Shown piece after piece: positions 41,195 through 51,780 of a DNA stretch of 64,000 bases. Position 1 is the stretch's first letter. Each line of letters begins with the position of its first letter. Under the pieces are notes generated by a model. It worked only from the letters and a program-made list of their open reading frames with translations, did no database searches and was not told where the DNA came from. A program made the position numbers and the translations under genes. The stretch comes from Komagataeibacter melomenusus (GTDB taxonomy: Bacteria > Pseudomonadota > Alphaproteobacteria > Acetobacterales > Acetobacteraceae). The DNA lies in assembly GCF_013155395.1 (NCBI RefSeq), contig NZ_JABJWC010000005.1:1-64000 (forward strand). Direction: 5' to 3'.

Positions 41195-41809
41195 TCAGGT
41201 AGGTTCGATCACGAGTTTCGACGGCGAAAGGGCGGGTTCGCCAGTCGGCACCGCCACTTCCGGCGGGGTCTGGGTCCAGTAGAACGGGCCACCCGTTGCA
41301 TAGGTCTTGGGGTAGATCGCATCCTTGGTGATGTCGAACATCAGCGCGGAGCGATAGACCACGACCTTGTGGTCGGCCAGGCCGCGATACCAGCCGGTCA
41401 GGATATCCTGGATGACAGCCTTGAACACGGGGTCCTGATGCTCGGCGGCGGCGGCGAGCGCATGGGCCGATGTAAAGTTGCCGCCGGTCATGAAGTCATG
41501 CAGTTTCTGGATCTGGTCACGCCGCTCGGGCACGGCATGGATGATGCCGGCACACAGCGCAGTGCCAATGCGCGGGTCGAGGGTGTCACGGTCCGTCAGG
41601 CGCTGCGACAGGGCCATGAACAGCGGCACGACCGTGTCCTGCTCCGCCGTGGCGGCAAGGCCCTGCCTGCTGCCCGTTACGACAACGGCAGCCCCGAACG
41701 CACCGAGCAGCGCATCACGGCGCGACATGCGCAGCGCCCGGTTCAGCCTGATGGCGTTGGGGGTGGAACGATGAATACTGGTAGGAAAACAGGGCCGTTC
41801 TGCAGCCAT
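41195..41809 (-). CDS. Small (gamma) Tat-exported subunit of the flavoprotein dehydrogenase
   Basis: A subunit of up to 204 residues of the FAD-SLDH small-subunit family. The twin-arginine signal SRRDALLGAFGAAVVVTGS carries both itself and, by piggyback, the large subunit to the periplasm. The start at 41809 is possible; the ATG at 41728 (MSRRDALL) gives a shorter, more usual leader. The gene is first in a three-gene operon and ends 17 bp before the large-subunit start. Confidence 0.9.
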   Translation of the reverse strand: MAAERPCFPTSIHRSTPNAIRLNRALRMSRRDALLGAFGAAVVVTGSRQGLAATAEQDTVVPLFMALSQRLTDRDTLDPRIGTALCAGIIHAVPERRDQIQKLHDFMTGGNFTSAHALAAAAEHQDPVFKAVIQDILTGWYRGLADHKVVVYRSALMFDITKDAIYPKTYATGGPFYWTQTPPEVAVPTGEPALSPSKLVIEPT

Positions 41810-42270
41810 CTAGGGTCGCCTCTCATGCACGTTGGTCCAGCAGGAATGCCGGAAGACAGGCATGACCGTGCGGGATGCAATAGTGTTATATCGATACCGC
41901 CACTTACTGCAGTCCTGCAACCTTTTATACCCCTATCTCCGCGTATAGCAGCTTCACATCCCATGAGTAAAAGTGGCGGCTCCACGGGCAAGACATGATT
42001 TGTAAAAATATAGTGACATGACCAGAGTGCTCGTCACCACAACCACGTGGGCCTGCCCGGCCGACAGGACCATGAAAAGAGGCCGTTATGATGACATGAC
42101 GCGTGCTGATTTATAAAAAGTGTTTAATATGTATTTGAAAAGTATCATTACTATTTCAGCTTTCCATGAACATGGCGCCTGCATGCCGGTTCATTTCAGT
42201 TCCAGAGCGGGTTATGACCAGGCCCGGTGGGGAAAACCTCCTGAAAACACTGCCGCAGGCACATGGTCCG
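41810..42270. other. 461-bp intergenic region, no gene seen
   Basis: Holds the promoter of the dehydrogenase operon near its left end. The part from 42100 to 42160 is AT-rich. No operator-like palindrome or terminator was recognised. Confidence 0.4.
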
Positions 42271-42737
42271 TCAGTTGAAAACGACATGGAAATAAACGGC
42301 GCGACCGTAATTATCCATTTCATCAACATATTGCAGATGATCGCCGGTAACGTAGCGTGGCTGCCAGTTGGCCAGGTTCATGACTTCGTATTTGAGCGTA
42401 ATGCCCGGATAGACCTGATGCCATAGGCATCGAGGTATTTGTACAGGCCCTTGTGGTCAAAGGCACTCATGGGAATGAGGGCGAGCACGCGCCGGACCGC
42501 CTGTGCCGCCGTCATGTTGCCATTGACGGCCTCCACCTGGATATGTGCCACCTGCCGCGGCGTGAAAACGATGTTCTGGCCCGTCTGGCGCCCTAACGCC
42601 TCAAGCACCCGCGCCATGGGCTGGGCGGCAATATGGATGCTCCGGGCCTCGGCGCGCGCCCATGGCATGACCAGACTGGCCGTGCCAGCCGTAACAAGTA
42701 AAAAAGCACGGAAATCACACCGGAAGCGGACTGTCAT
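42271..42737 (-). pseudogene. Internally deleted TonB-dependent receptor with an STN domain
   Basis: From 42737 the frame encodes a signal segment and a complete secretin/TonB short N-terminal domain (SIHIAAQPMARVLEALGRQT, IVFTPRQVAHIQVEAVNG, AAQAVRRVLA), as found in FecA-like receptors. It then runs into FDHKGLYKYLDAYG and stops at 42378. In another frame the sequence continues with a receptor C-terminus: QVYPGITLKYEV, LANWQPRYVTGDHLQY, GRAVYFHVVFN and a stop at 42271. So the plug and nearly the whole barrel are missing, leaving both ends. The STN domain normally contacts an anti-sigma regulator; no FecIR-type genes are nearby. Confidence 0.75.
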
Positions 42738-42939
42738 GTATCATGGTTCCTGTTAACGGGCGCCAGGGGCGGTCATGACAGGGTGACAATCGAAAAAAGC
42801 GGTTTCTCGCTTTGTGGTATAACTTTCATTAAACTGTCATATGGAATTCCCGGTTCACCACCGTTCAGGTCTGTACGGCCCCATTGCCCCCTGCGTATTC
42901 CGGCTTAAAATTGACGCGCGCTTTAATAAGGACACAGGC

Positions 42940-44043
42940 ATGCTGACCCGTAGACAGGCCATGACAGGCACATTGACAAGCATGGCCGCGCTGACAGCCC
43001 GGCACGCTTTTGCCAACCCATCTCTGGCGCCGGTGCCCGCTGTCATGGCGCATCGGGGGGCATCGGCCCTGCGGCCCGAGCACACGCTCGCGGCCTATGC
43101 CCGCGCCATTGCCGATGGCGCGGATTATATCGAGCCCGACCTCGTGCCCACGCGTGATGGCGTGCTCATAGCCCGCCATGAAAGCAATATTGCTGACACG
43201 TCCGACGTGGCCGCCCACCCGGAATTTGCCAGCCGCCGCCGCACCATGACCATCGATGGCAAGGCGGAAGACGGCTGGTTTACGACCGACTTTACCTTAG
43301 CCGAACTCAAGACCCTGCGCGCGCGTGAACGCCTGCCCACGCTCCGCGCCCACAACACCCGCTATGACGGGCATTTCGATATTCCGACATTTGAGGAAGT
43401 GATCGACTTTGTCGCAGCCGAGGCCGCAACCCGCGGGCGCATGATCGGGCTGATACCGGAAATAAAGAATTCAACGCATTTCCATCACCTCGGCCACACG
43501 CCGGAGGAGACGTTCCTGCGCGTCATCGCAGCCCACGACTACACCCGCTACTGCCCGCTCGAGGTCCAGTCCTTCGAGACGGCGAACCTGCGCCTGCTCC
43601 ATGGCAAGGTGCAGGCCATCAACCCGCAGGCGCGGCTGATGTTCCTCATGGGCGGACGCACGCAAACGGTGCCCGACACGCTGGGCACGGCAAGCCCCGC
43701 CACGTTTGGCGATTTCATGACCCCCGATGGCCTGCGTGGCGTGCGGGCCTATGCGGATGTGATCGGTCCCTCGAATGATGACATCATTCCGCGTGATGCC
43801 GCAGGCGCGTGGCTTGCCCCCACCAGCCTGATCGATGATGCCCACGCCGCAGGGCTGCTGGTGCATTCCTACACCTTCCGCCCCGAGAACCATTTCCTGC
43901 CCGCCCAGCTACGCAATGGCAATGGCGACAGCGCGCGCAACGTACCCGGCGCGATTGCCGAAATCCGGCGCCATCTCGATCTGGGGCTTGATGGCTTCTT
44001 TACCGATGACCCGGCCATAGGCCGCATGGCGCTGGGCCTGTAA
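42940..44043 (+). CDS. glpQ: Glycerophosphodiester phosphodiesterase, exported
   Basis: Cleaves glycerophosphodiesters to glycerol 3-phosphate and an alcohol in the periplasm. The 367-residue protein has a Tat-like leader (MLTRRQAMTGTLTSMAAL) and the GDPD signature VMAHRGASALRPEHTLAAY with metal ligands in EPDLVPTRDGVLIARHE, plus a long insertion typical of GlpQ (TTDFTLAELKTLRARERLP). The ATG at 42940 follows AAGGACACAGGC; the frame from 42841 adds 33 residues of no family likeness. It is divergent from the receptor pseudogene. Confidence 0.87.
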   Translation: MLTRRQAMTGTLTSMAALTARHAFANPSLAPVPAVMAHRGASALRPEHTLAAYARAIADGADYIEPDLVPTRDGVLIARHESNIADTSDVAAHPEFASRRRTMTIDGKAEDGWFTTDFTLAELKTLRARERLPTLRAHNTRYDGHFDIPTFEEVIDFVAAEAATRGRMIGLIPEIKNSTHFHHLGHTPEETFLRVIAAHDYTRYCPLEVQSFETANLRLLHGKVQAINPQARLMFLMGGRTQTVPDTLGTASPATFGDFMTPDGLRGVRAYADVIGPSNDDIIPRDAAGAWLAPTSLIDDAHAAGLLVHSYTFRPENHFLPAQLRNGNGDSARNVPGAIAEIRRHLDLGLDGFFTDDPAIGRMALGL

Positions 44044-44123
44044 CGCCGCCATGCGCGCAAACGCAGGGATGTGGAACATGATGGCAATAGGCACCCCTGA
44101 AGCATCAGGGGGGCCACGATACA

Positions 44124-44393
44124 TTACCAGTTCTTTGATATTTTATTGATGACGTATTTATAGACTTTATTTGTTGCCAGTTCCCTGCTTTCTACAAAAT
44201 CCCAATCGTAATAATCATCTCTCCTTCTTGATGATTCATCCTCGATGTTCCGGGCATCTTCCCATTCACTTCCGCATTCATCGCAGCGGAAAAAAAGGGC
44301 ATGTGTCGCGTTGTCCCGTGCAACGAGCACCCATCCCTGGCTACAAATGGGGCATACCTCGCGCACTTTTGCATAATCAGGCGGTATGGTCAT
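44124..44393 (-). CDS. Small zinc-ribbon protein, intact paralogue of 29895-30151
   Basis: An 89-residue protein with two CxxC pairs (CPIC and CDEC) in an otherwise acidic, aromatic sequence (SEWEDARNIEDE, DDYYDWDFVES). It starts at 44393, 8 bases after GGAG. Zinc-ribbon proteins of this size often bind nucleic acid or another protein; nothing in the surroundings tells more. The gene lies in DNA with more A+T than its neighbours, as does its damaged paralogue, which suggests a separate origin. Confidence 0.65.
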   Translation of the reverse strand: MTIPPDYAKVREVCPICSQGWVLVARDNATHALFFRCDECGSEWEDARNIEDESSRRRDDYYDWDFVESRELATNKVYKYVINKISKNW

Positions 44394-44519
44394 TTTCATT
44401 ACTCCGTAGCAAAGAGACGTCGTCACCCAGTTCCGTTCCTGATGACCATGGAACGAACATGGCCAGATGCCGCCTTTTTCCAGCCAAGGCAGCATCTTCC
44501 ATTCACATCAGGATCACGC

Positions 44520-44897
44520 CTAGCGGATCAGCTTGCGGATGATGCCGAGCAGTTCCTCCATCGTTTCCTCGCCCCCATCTTCCTGCACTGCCTTGCGCAC
44601 ACAGCCCTTGGCGTGAGAGGACAGGATCTGGATCGCAACCCCATCCAGCGCTGACTTGACCGCCGAGATCTGGGTCAGGATATCCACGCAGTAGCGGTCA
44701 TTCTCGATCATGTTCAGTACGCCGCCCACCTGCCCCTCAATGCGGCGCACGCGGTTGGTCAGGGCTTTCTTGTGCGGCTGTTCCACGATCCTGTCATCCG
44801 GCGGGGCGCACTGCGTGCAGGAGGCAGGGTCTGTGCCCTGCTGTTTATGTCTGGTTACCACGCGTCGTCGTCCATCCCTTGAATCATGCTGGCTCAT
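44520..44897 (-). CDS. csoR: CsoR/RcnR-family metal-sensing repressor (copper type)
   Basis: A 125-residue four-helix repressor. The core from NRVRRIEGQVGGVLNMIEND has the family's DNA-binding start, and the Cu(I)-type ligands Cys70, His95 and Cys99 (YCVDI, SSHAKGC) are in the CsoR arrangement. An N-terminal extension carries CTQC. The ATG at 44897 gives a compact protein; a longer frame reaches 44957. It follows the copper ATPase gene on the same strand. It probably represses copA and itself, with copper lifting repression. Confidence 0.88.
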   Translation of the reverse strand: MSQHDSRDGRRRVVTRHKQQGTDPASCTQCAPPDDRIVEQPHKKALTNRVRRIEGQVGGVLNMIENDRYCVDILTQISAVKSALDGVAIQILSSHAKGCVRKAVQEDGGEETMEELLGIIRKLIR

Positions 44898-44956
44898 GCA
44901 ACTGGAAACAGCATAGGCGAGCACACGCACGCGGAACAGACCGTAACAGGATTGCA

Positions 44957-47344
44957 CTATCGGGCGCGCGGCTTCCAGCGGTTGAGCAGCAGCGCGTTGC
45001 TGACCACAGAGACCGAACTCATGGCCATGGCGGCCGCCGCCACGATGGGGTTGAGCAGGCCGAAGGCAGCAAGCGGCAGGCCCAGAATGTTATAGATGAA
45101 CGCAAAAAACAGGTTCTGCCGGATCTTGGCCAATGTGGCGCGCGAGAGCGAGATGGCATCATTCACGCTGGCCAGTTCGTTTTTCATCAGCACGATATCC
45201 GCCGTCTCGCGCGCGATGGCTGTACCCGCCCCGATGGCAAACCCCACATCGGCCGCCGCCAGCGCCGGGGCATCATTGATGCCATCGCCCACCATGCCCA
45301 CCACATGGCCCTGCGCGCGGTACTGTTCGATGATCCGCGCCTTGTCGCCGGGCAGCACGCCCGCGTGGCAGTCATCCACCCCCACGGCCGCCGCGATGGG
45401 GGCGGCTGCCTGCGGGCTGTCACCCGTAAGCATGACCACCCGGATGCCCGCCGCCCGGAATGCTGACACACTCGCCACCGCATCGGGCCGCAATGTATCG
45501 GACAGGGTGATATAGCCCAGCAGATGCCCCGCCCGCGCCACGCCGATCACGGTGCGCCCCGCGCCCGCCACACCGTCCGCCCCATCAGGGTCCAGCGCAA
45601 TGCCGCGCGCACCCAGGAAGCGTGGCGCGCCGAGGCAGGCGGCCACGCCATCCACCATGCCCGCAACCCCCATGCCCGGCATGGCCTGAAAATCGGCCAG
45701 CATGCCGGGCCGCACGCCAAGCCTTGCGGCATGCGCCATGATGGCACGGGCCAGCGGGTGCTCGGAATCCTGCTCCAGCGTGCAGGCCACCTCCAGCAGC
45801 AGGCCCGGGTCCACGCCGGGCGCGGGCTGCATGTCCTGCACCATGGGCGTGCCCTCGGTCAGGGTGCCGGTCTTGTCGAGCATGATCGTATCGAGCTTCT
45901 GGGCCTGTTCCAGCGCATCGGCATTGCGGAACAGGATGCCCGCGCGCGCGCCAAGCCCGGTGCCCACCATGATGGCCGTGGGCGTGGCCAGCCCCAGCGA
46001 ACACGGACACGCAATGACCAGCACCGACACGGCGGCAATGAGGCTGGGCGCAACCTGCCCGCTCACCGCCCACCACACGCCAAAGGTCAGCACCGCCAGC
46101 ACCAGCACCACCGGCACGAACACGCCCGCCACCCGGTCGGCCAGGCGCTGCACGTGGGCCTTGCTGCCCTGCGCCTGCTCCACCATTGTCACGATATGGG
46201 CCAGCGCGGTATCCGCCCCCACGCCGGTGGCCTGCACCCGCAGGCTGCCGGTGGTGTTGAGCGTGCCCGCAAACACCATGTCATGCACCTGCTTGGCCAC
46301 GGGCAGGCTCTCGCCGGTCAGCATGGCTTCATTCACATCCGATGCGCCCTCAAGCACCGTGCCATCCACCGGCAGGCTCTCGCCAGGGCGCACGACAAAC
46401 ACGTCACCCACGCGCACCTGTTCCACCGGGCAGTCATGCACCACGCCATCGCGTTCCACATGGGCCAGCGCGGGCTGGAGTTTCAGCAGGCTTTCCAGCC
46501 CCGCCGCCGTCCTGTCGCGCGCGCGGCTTTCCATGAGGCGGCCCAGTGAGATGAGCGTGATGATGGCAACGCTGCTCTCGAAATACAGCGGTTGCGGCAG
46601 GCGCAGGAGCAGCACGGCCAGGCTGAAGAAATAGGCGATGCCCGTGCCCAGCACCACCAGCACATCCATGTTGGCAGCGCCGCCCCGCACGGCCCGCCAC
46701 GCGCGCGGATAAAGCTGGCGCGCGCAGTAGAACTGCACCACCGTGGCGAGTGCAGCCTGCACCCATCCGGGCAGCATGAAGCCCATGCCCGCCAGCATGG
46801 CCAGCATCTGCACCGCAAACGGCAGCGCCAGCACAAGGGTGAGCGCAAACTGGCGGTACTCCTTGCGCCACGCCTGCATGCGCAGGGCGTGCGGGTCGGG
46901 GCGAGGGGCCGCATCATCCACCATGGTCGCGCCAAAACCGGCTTTTTGGATGCGGGCGACAAAGCTTTCCGGCCCGCTCACGCCGGGCATGTACGTGACA
47001 TGCGCGCGCCCGGTGGCAAAATTCACACTGGCCTGTGTCAGCGGCAGACGATTGAGGATTTTCTCGACCCGTGCCGCGCAGGCGGCACAACTCATGCCGG
47101 TAACCGACAGGTCCACGCTGCTTTCGGCAACCGTAAAACCCGCCTTGCCAATGGCCGCGACCATGGCGGGCAGCGCGGTTGCGGGGTCATCGACATCGGC
47201 CTGCACCCGGCCGGTGGCGAAATTGACCGTGGCCTGCACACCCGCCTGCCGGTTGAGCACCTTTTCAAGCCGCGTGGCGCAGGCGGCACAACTCATGCCG
47301 CCAACGGGGAAACTGACAGTCTGGACCACGGTGGCGCTCCTCAT
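44957..47344 (-). CDS. copA: Copper-exporting P1B-type ATPase
   Basis: An inner-membrane Cu(I) exporter of 795 residues. Two N-terminal heavy-metal domains carry GMSCAACATRLEK and GMSCAACAARVEK; the membrane ion motif is CPC (VIACPCSLGLATPTA), the phosphorylation motif is DKTGTLTEG and the hinge is GDGINDAPALAAAD. A GTG at 47350 or an ATG at 47344 can start it; the ATG is listed. A CsoR-like palindrome lies directly upstream, and csoR follows downstream, forming an autoregulated copper operon. Confidence 0.95.
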   Translation of the reverse strand: MRSATVVQTVSFPVGGMSCAACATRLEKVLNRQAGVQATVNFATGRVQADVDDPATALPAMVAAIGKAGFTVAESSVDLSVTGMSCAACAARVEKILNRLPLTQASVNFATGRAHVTYMPGVSGPESFVARIQKAGFGATMVDDAAPRPDPHALRMQAWRKEYRQFALTLVLALPFAVQMLAMLAGMGFMLPGWVQAALATVVQFYCARQLYPRAWRAVRGGAANMDVLVVLGTGIAYFFSLAVLLLRLPQPLYFESSVAIITLISLGRLMESRARDRTAAGLESLLKLQPALAHVERDGVVHDCPVEQVRVGDVFVVRPGESLPVDGTVLEGASDVNEAMLTGESLPVAKQVHDMVFAGTLNTTGSLRVQATGVGADTALAHIVTMVEQAQGSKAHVQRLADRVAGVFVPVVLVLAVLTFGVWWAVSGQVAPSLIAAVSVLVIACPCSLGLATPTAIMVGTGLGARAGILFRNADALEQAQKLDTIMLDKTGTLTEGTPMVQDMQPAPGVDPGLLLEVACTLEQDSEHPLARAIMAHAARLGVRPGMLADFQAMPGMGVAGMVDGVAACLGAPRFLGARGIALDPDGADGVAGAGRTVIGVARAGHLLGYITLSDTLRPDAVASVSAFRAAGIRVVMLTGDSPQAAAPIAAAVGVDDCHAGVLPGDKARIIEQYRAQGHVVGMVGDGINDAPALAAADVGFAIGAGTAIARETADIVLMKNELASVNDAISLSRATLAKIRQNLFFAFIYNILGLPLAAFGLLNPIVAAAAMAMSSVSVVSNALLLNRWKPRAR

Positions 47345-47362
47345 GCTCACCGTCCTGACTTT

Positions 47363-47379
47363 ATACCCCCCAATGGTAT
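47363..47379. promoter_or_regulatory. CsoR-type operator upstream of copA
   Basis: ATACCCCCCAATGGTAT: ATACC and GGTAT arms flank a C-rich centre, like known CsoR operators. It is 19 bases before the copA start. A closely similar 17-bp site lies at 52701-52717 before the second copper operon. Confidence 0.65.
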
Positions 47380-47400
47380 TTTCAAGGGTCGATGGCCGGA

Positions 47401-49023
<1,623 letters not shown>

Positions 49024-49097
49024 GGAACCTCGGGCGCGCGGAAGGACTGCGCGCACTTAATACGAACCGAGGTGGGGCGTAAACCGCGGCCATGCCC

Positions 49098-49790
49098 TCA
49101 GGCAGGGCCGTCCCCTGCCGAGGCAAAGGCATAGGCACTGCCCTTAACCAGCGCACGCTGATAGGCGGGCCGTGCATGGATGCGCCGCAAAAAGGCCCCC
49201 ACATGCGGCCTGCCGCCCAGCGCCCCGGCGCGCATGGCGGCGGCCTCCAGCGGAAAGCTCATCTGGATATCGGCTGCGGTGAAGTCCTTGCCGGCAAACC
49301 ATTCGCTCCGGCTCAGCGCCTGCTCCCAGAAATCCATGTGCAGCTTGAGTTGCGGATTGATGAGGCGTGACTGCACCCCGCCTGCGATCAGGCTGGCAAT
49401 AGGGCGGATGACAAAGGGCACGCGCGTGGGCAGCAGGCCGAACACCAGCTTGAGCAGCAGCGGCGGCATGGCCGAGCCCTCGGCATAATGCAGCCAGTAC
49501 AGGAACTGCACATGCGCGGGCGTGCCGCGTTCGGGCTGCAGGCGCCCGTTACCGTAGCGCTCGACAAGATATTCGATAATGGCCCCGCTTTCCGCAAGCG
49601 TCACGTCGCCCTCGGTATCGGTAATGATCGGGGCCTTGCCCAGCGGGTGAATGTTGCGCAGGCTCTTTGGGGCCAGCATGGTTCTGGGGTCGCGTTTGTA
49701 AAAGTGGATCTCGTAGGGCAGTTCGAGTTCCTCAAGCAGCCATAAAATGCGCTGCGAACGCGAATTGTCGAGATGATATACGGTAATCAT
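49098..49790 (-). CDS. Glutathione S-transferase family protein
   Basis: A 230-residue GST: thioredoxin-fold N-terminus (ITVYHLDNSRSQRILWLLEELELPYEIHFY, then PLGKAPII and LAESGAIIEYLVERYG) and an all-alpha C-terminal domain. The serine in NSRSQR is a likely catalytic residue. GGAAGG precedes the ATG at 49790. The longer open frame reaching 49958 runs into repeat R1 and is rejected. Confidence 0.88.
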   Translation of the reverse strand: MITVYHLDNSRSQRILWLLEELELPYEIHFYKRDPRTMLAPKSLRNIHPLGKAPIITDTEGDVTLAESGAIIEYLVERYGNGRLQPERGTPAHVQFLYWLHYAEGSAMPPLLLKLVFGLLPTRVPFVIRPIASLIAGGVQSRLINPQLKLHMDFWEQALSRSEWFAGKDFTAADIQMSFPLEAAAMRAGALGGRPHVGAFLRRIHARPAYQRALVKGSAYAFASAGDGPA

Positions 49791-49929
49791 GGCAGCGGAC
49801 CTTCCGGGCCGGGAGACAGGAACCCGCCCGGCAGCACGCGCGATGCGGATACTGGCGATAAGGGAATGGCCACCTGTTTGGTTCCGCCTGATCTGCCCGC
49901 AGCGTGCCCGATGATTACCGAAAAAGAGC

Positions 49930-50010
49930 AAAAGGTTTCGGGTGCCGCCTTTTTTCAAAAAGGCGGCGTTCTCTCGAAGCTTTTTGAAAAAAGCTTCACC
50001 AAAAACTTCT
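49930..50010 (+). repeat. Dispersed repeat R1, complete copy
   Basis: Left flank AAAAGGTTTCGGGTG, module 1 CCGCCTTTTTTCAAAAAGGC then GGCGTT, module 2 CGAAGCTTTTTGAAAAAAGC then TTCACCAAAAACTT. It lies between hmp and the GST gene. Confidence 0.85.
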
Positions 50011-50033
50011 TTGTTTTTCAGTAACTGCCTAAC

Positions 50034-51236
50034 TCACAGCGCCGGATCATCGGCAGGCCCAAAGAATTCGTAGTGGATCTGCGCAGGCGGCACGCCCGCT
50101 TCCTTCAGCGCGCCCACCATGTCGCGCATGAAGCCGTCAGGGCCGCAGATGTACCACGTCGCCTTCGGGTCCACCCTGCCCTGTAGCCATGCGGGCGTGA
50201 TGCGCCCTTCATGGCAGGTTACCCCCGGCACGGGTGAAGCAGCCTGCGGGACCTGCCGGGTGTAGAACAGATCCGCCTGCACCTGCCCGCTCGCAGCCAA
50301 CGCGCGAATGGTCTGGCCAAAGGCTTCCGTGCGCGGGGTGCGGGTGGTGTGGATGTAATGAACGGGGGGATGCGCGTCACGACCCGTCAGTTCCGCCAGC
50401 ATGGACATGAACGGCGTCAACCCCACCCCCGCGCTCAGGAACACGATCGGCCCGGTGGCAGGCGCGAGCGTGAACGCACCGGCGGGGGCGGAAACCTGCA
50501 GCACCTTGCCTTCACGCACGCTGTCATGCAGCCAGTCCGACACCACGCCACCATCGATGCGGCGCACGCTGATGCGGTAGCCCTGCGCGGAGGGCGCTGA
50601 CGAGATGCTGTAATTGCGCCGTTCACTGCCATGCCCCGGCACATCGAGCCGGAAGCTGAGATACTGCCCCGGCACATGCCGCATCACCGGCCCGCCATCT
50701 TCAGGCACCAGTTCAAAGGAGGTCACGCTCTCGCTCTCGGCCTTGCGGGCCTGCACGCAAAAGGGCCGCCACCCCACCCAGCCGCCGGGAGCTGCCTCAT
50801 GGGCTTCATAGATCTGTTTTTCCCGCCCGATCAGGATATCGGCCAGGAACCAGTAGGCCTTGCCCCATGCATCGAGAATTTCAGGTGTTGCCGCATCGCC
50901 CAGCACCTGCGCAATCGCGCCAAGCAGGGCCTCGGCCACATACGGGTAGTGTTCGGGCCTGATGTTCAGGCCCACATGTTTTTCAGCAATGCGTTCGACA
51001 GCCCCGGCCATGGCGCCAAGGGTGTCGATGTTGCGGGCATAGGCCAGCACGGCCAGCGCCAGCGCCCTGGGCTGCGCGCCATCTTCCTGATGCGAGAGGT
51101 TGAACAGGTCGCGGATGGCAGGATTGGCCAGCAGGCGGCGATACATTTCAGTCGTGATCGCCAGGCCATGCGCTTCAAGCGCGGGCACGCAGGCCTTGAT
51201 GATGCTGCGGGTTGTGTCATCGAGCGGCGGCGCCAT
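50034..51236 (-). CDS. hmp: Flavohemoprotein (nitric oxide dioxygenase)
   Basis: Converts NO and oxygen to nitrate using NADPH. The 400-residue protein has a globin domain (proximal His in EKHVGLNIRPEHYPYV), an FAD domain (QYLSFRLDVPGHGSERRNYS, the RxYS motif) and an NAD(P) domain (PIVFLSAGVGLTPFMSML) with a C-terminal YEFFGPADD. The ATG at 51236 follows GGAGG; an alternative at 51248 has none. The NsrR-like site just upstream supports regulation by NO. Confidence 0.94.
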   Translation of the reverse strand: MAPPLDDTTRSIIKACVPALEAHGLAITTEMYRRLLANPAIRDLFNLSHQEDGAQPRALALAVLAYARNIDTLGAMAGAVERIAEKHVGLNIRPEHYPYVAEALLGAIAQVLGDAATPEILDAWGKAYWFLADILIGREKQIYEAHEAAPGGWVGWRPFCVQARKAESESVTSFELVPEDGGPVMRHVPGQYLSFRLDVPGHGSERRNYSISSAPSAQGYRISVRRIDGGVVSDWLHDSVREGKVLQVSAPAGAFTLAPATGPIVFLSAGVGLTPFMSMLAELTGRDAHPPVHYIHTTRTPRTEAFGQTIRALAASGQVQADLFYTRQVPQAASPVPGVTCHEGRITPAWLQGRVDPKATWYICGPDGFMRDMVGALKEAGVPPAQIHYEFFGPADDPAL

Positions 51237-51249
51237 TCTGGCCTCCATT

Positions 51250-51272
51250 AAGGTGTATATAAATGAAACCTT
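51250..51272 (-). promoter_or_regulatory. NsrR-like operator upstream of hmp
   Basis: A 23-bp interrupted palindrome reading AAGGTGTATAT and, on the other strand, AAGGTTTCATT, with one central base. This is the 11-1-11 form of NsrR sites (half-site like AAGATGCATTT). It ends 13 bases before the hmp start codon, directly abutting the ribosome binding site. Confidence 0.65.
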
Positions 51273-51381
51273 TTATGGCGCCGCCAAAAGATGTCAACAG
51301 GACATACCTTTTTCCGGCCTCCATCCACGCATGCCAGCCCCGCATCGACACGACAGGACACCGCGGGTGGCAAGAGTGAAA

Positions 51382-51404
51382 TTGACAGTGATAATAAGTC
51401 GCAA
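51382..51404 (+). promoter_or_regulatory. Fur-box-like operator upstream of the cupredoxin/FTR1 pair
   Basis: On the minus strand it begins TTGCGACTTATTATCACT and continues GTCAA; it shares TTGCGA and the TTATTnTCA-like core with the site before bfd (29673-29695). It lies 33 bases before the start of the cupredoxin gene and probably overlaps its promoter. Confidence 0.55.
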
Positions 51405-51436
51405 TATCTTGCCGCCATTCCACGCGGAGTCTGTTC

Positions 51437-51778
51437 ATGCGTTATGCGACCATCCTGTCCTGCCTCGGGCTTGCGGCCCTCCTGTCCGCCCCACCGGCAT
51501 GGGCGCAGGACCCCGTGCACCTGGTGGTGAAAGACCATCATTTCAGCCCGGACCATTTTACGGTGCCTGCTGGCACGCGCTTCCTCATCATGCTGGACAA
51601 CCAGGATGACACGACGGACGAGTTCGAAAGCTATGACCTGAAATTCGAGAAGATCGTGGTGCCGGGCAGCACCATTACGGTCCATGCCGGGCCGCTGCAT
51701 CCGGGCACCTACAAGTTCTTCGATGATTACCATCCCGACCAGGCAACGGGCACCGTTACCGTAACGCAGGAGCCCTGA
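51437..51778 (+). CDS. Periplasmic cupredoxin-like protein of an iron uptake system (FtrB-like)
   Basis: A 113-residue exported protein: signal peptide MRYATILSCLGLAALLSAPPAWAQ, then a cupredoxin-fold domain (VVKDHHFSPDHFTVPAGTRF, GTYKFFDDYHPDQATGTVTV). Candidate copper ligands include His in DHHFSP and HAGPLHPG, and Met/Asp in the C-terminal loop, but the classical type 1 site is not clear. It overlaps nothing but ends 2 bases before the iron permease gene. In known FtrABCD systems a cupredoxin partner oxidises Fe(II) for the FTR1 permease. Confidence 0.78.
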   Translation: MRYATILSCLGLAALLSAPPAWAQDPVHLVVKDHHFSPDHFTVPAGTRFLIMLDNQDDTTDEFESYDLKFEKIVVPGSTITVHAGPLHPGTYKFFDDYHPDQATGTVTVTQEP

Positions 51779-51780
51779 AC

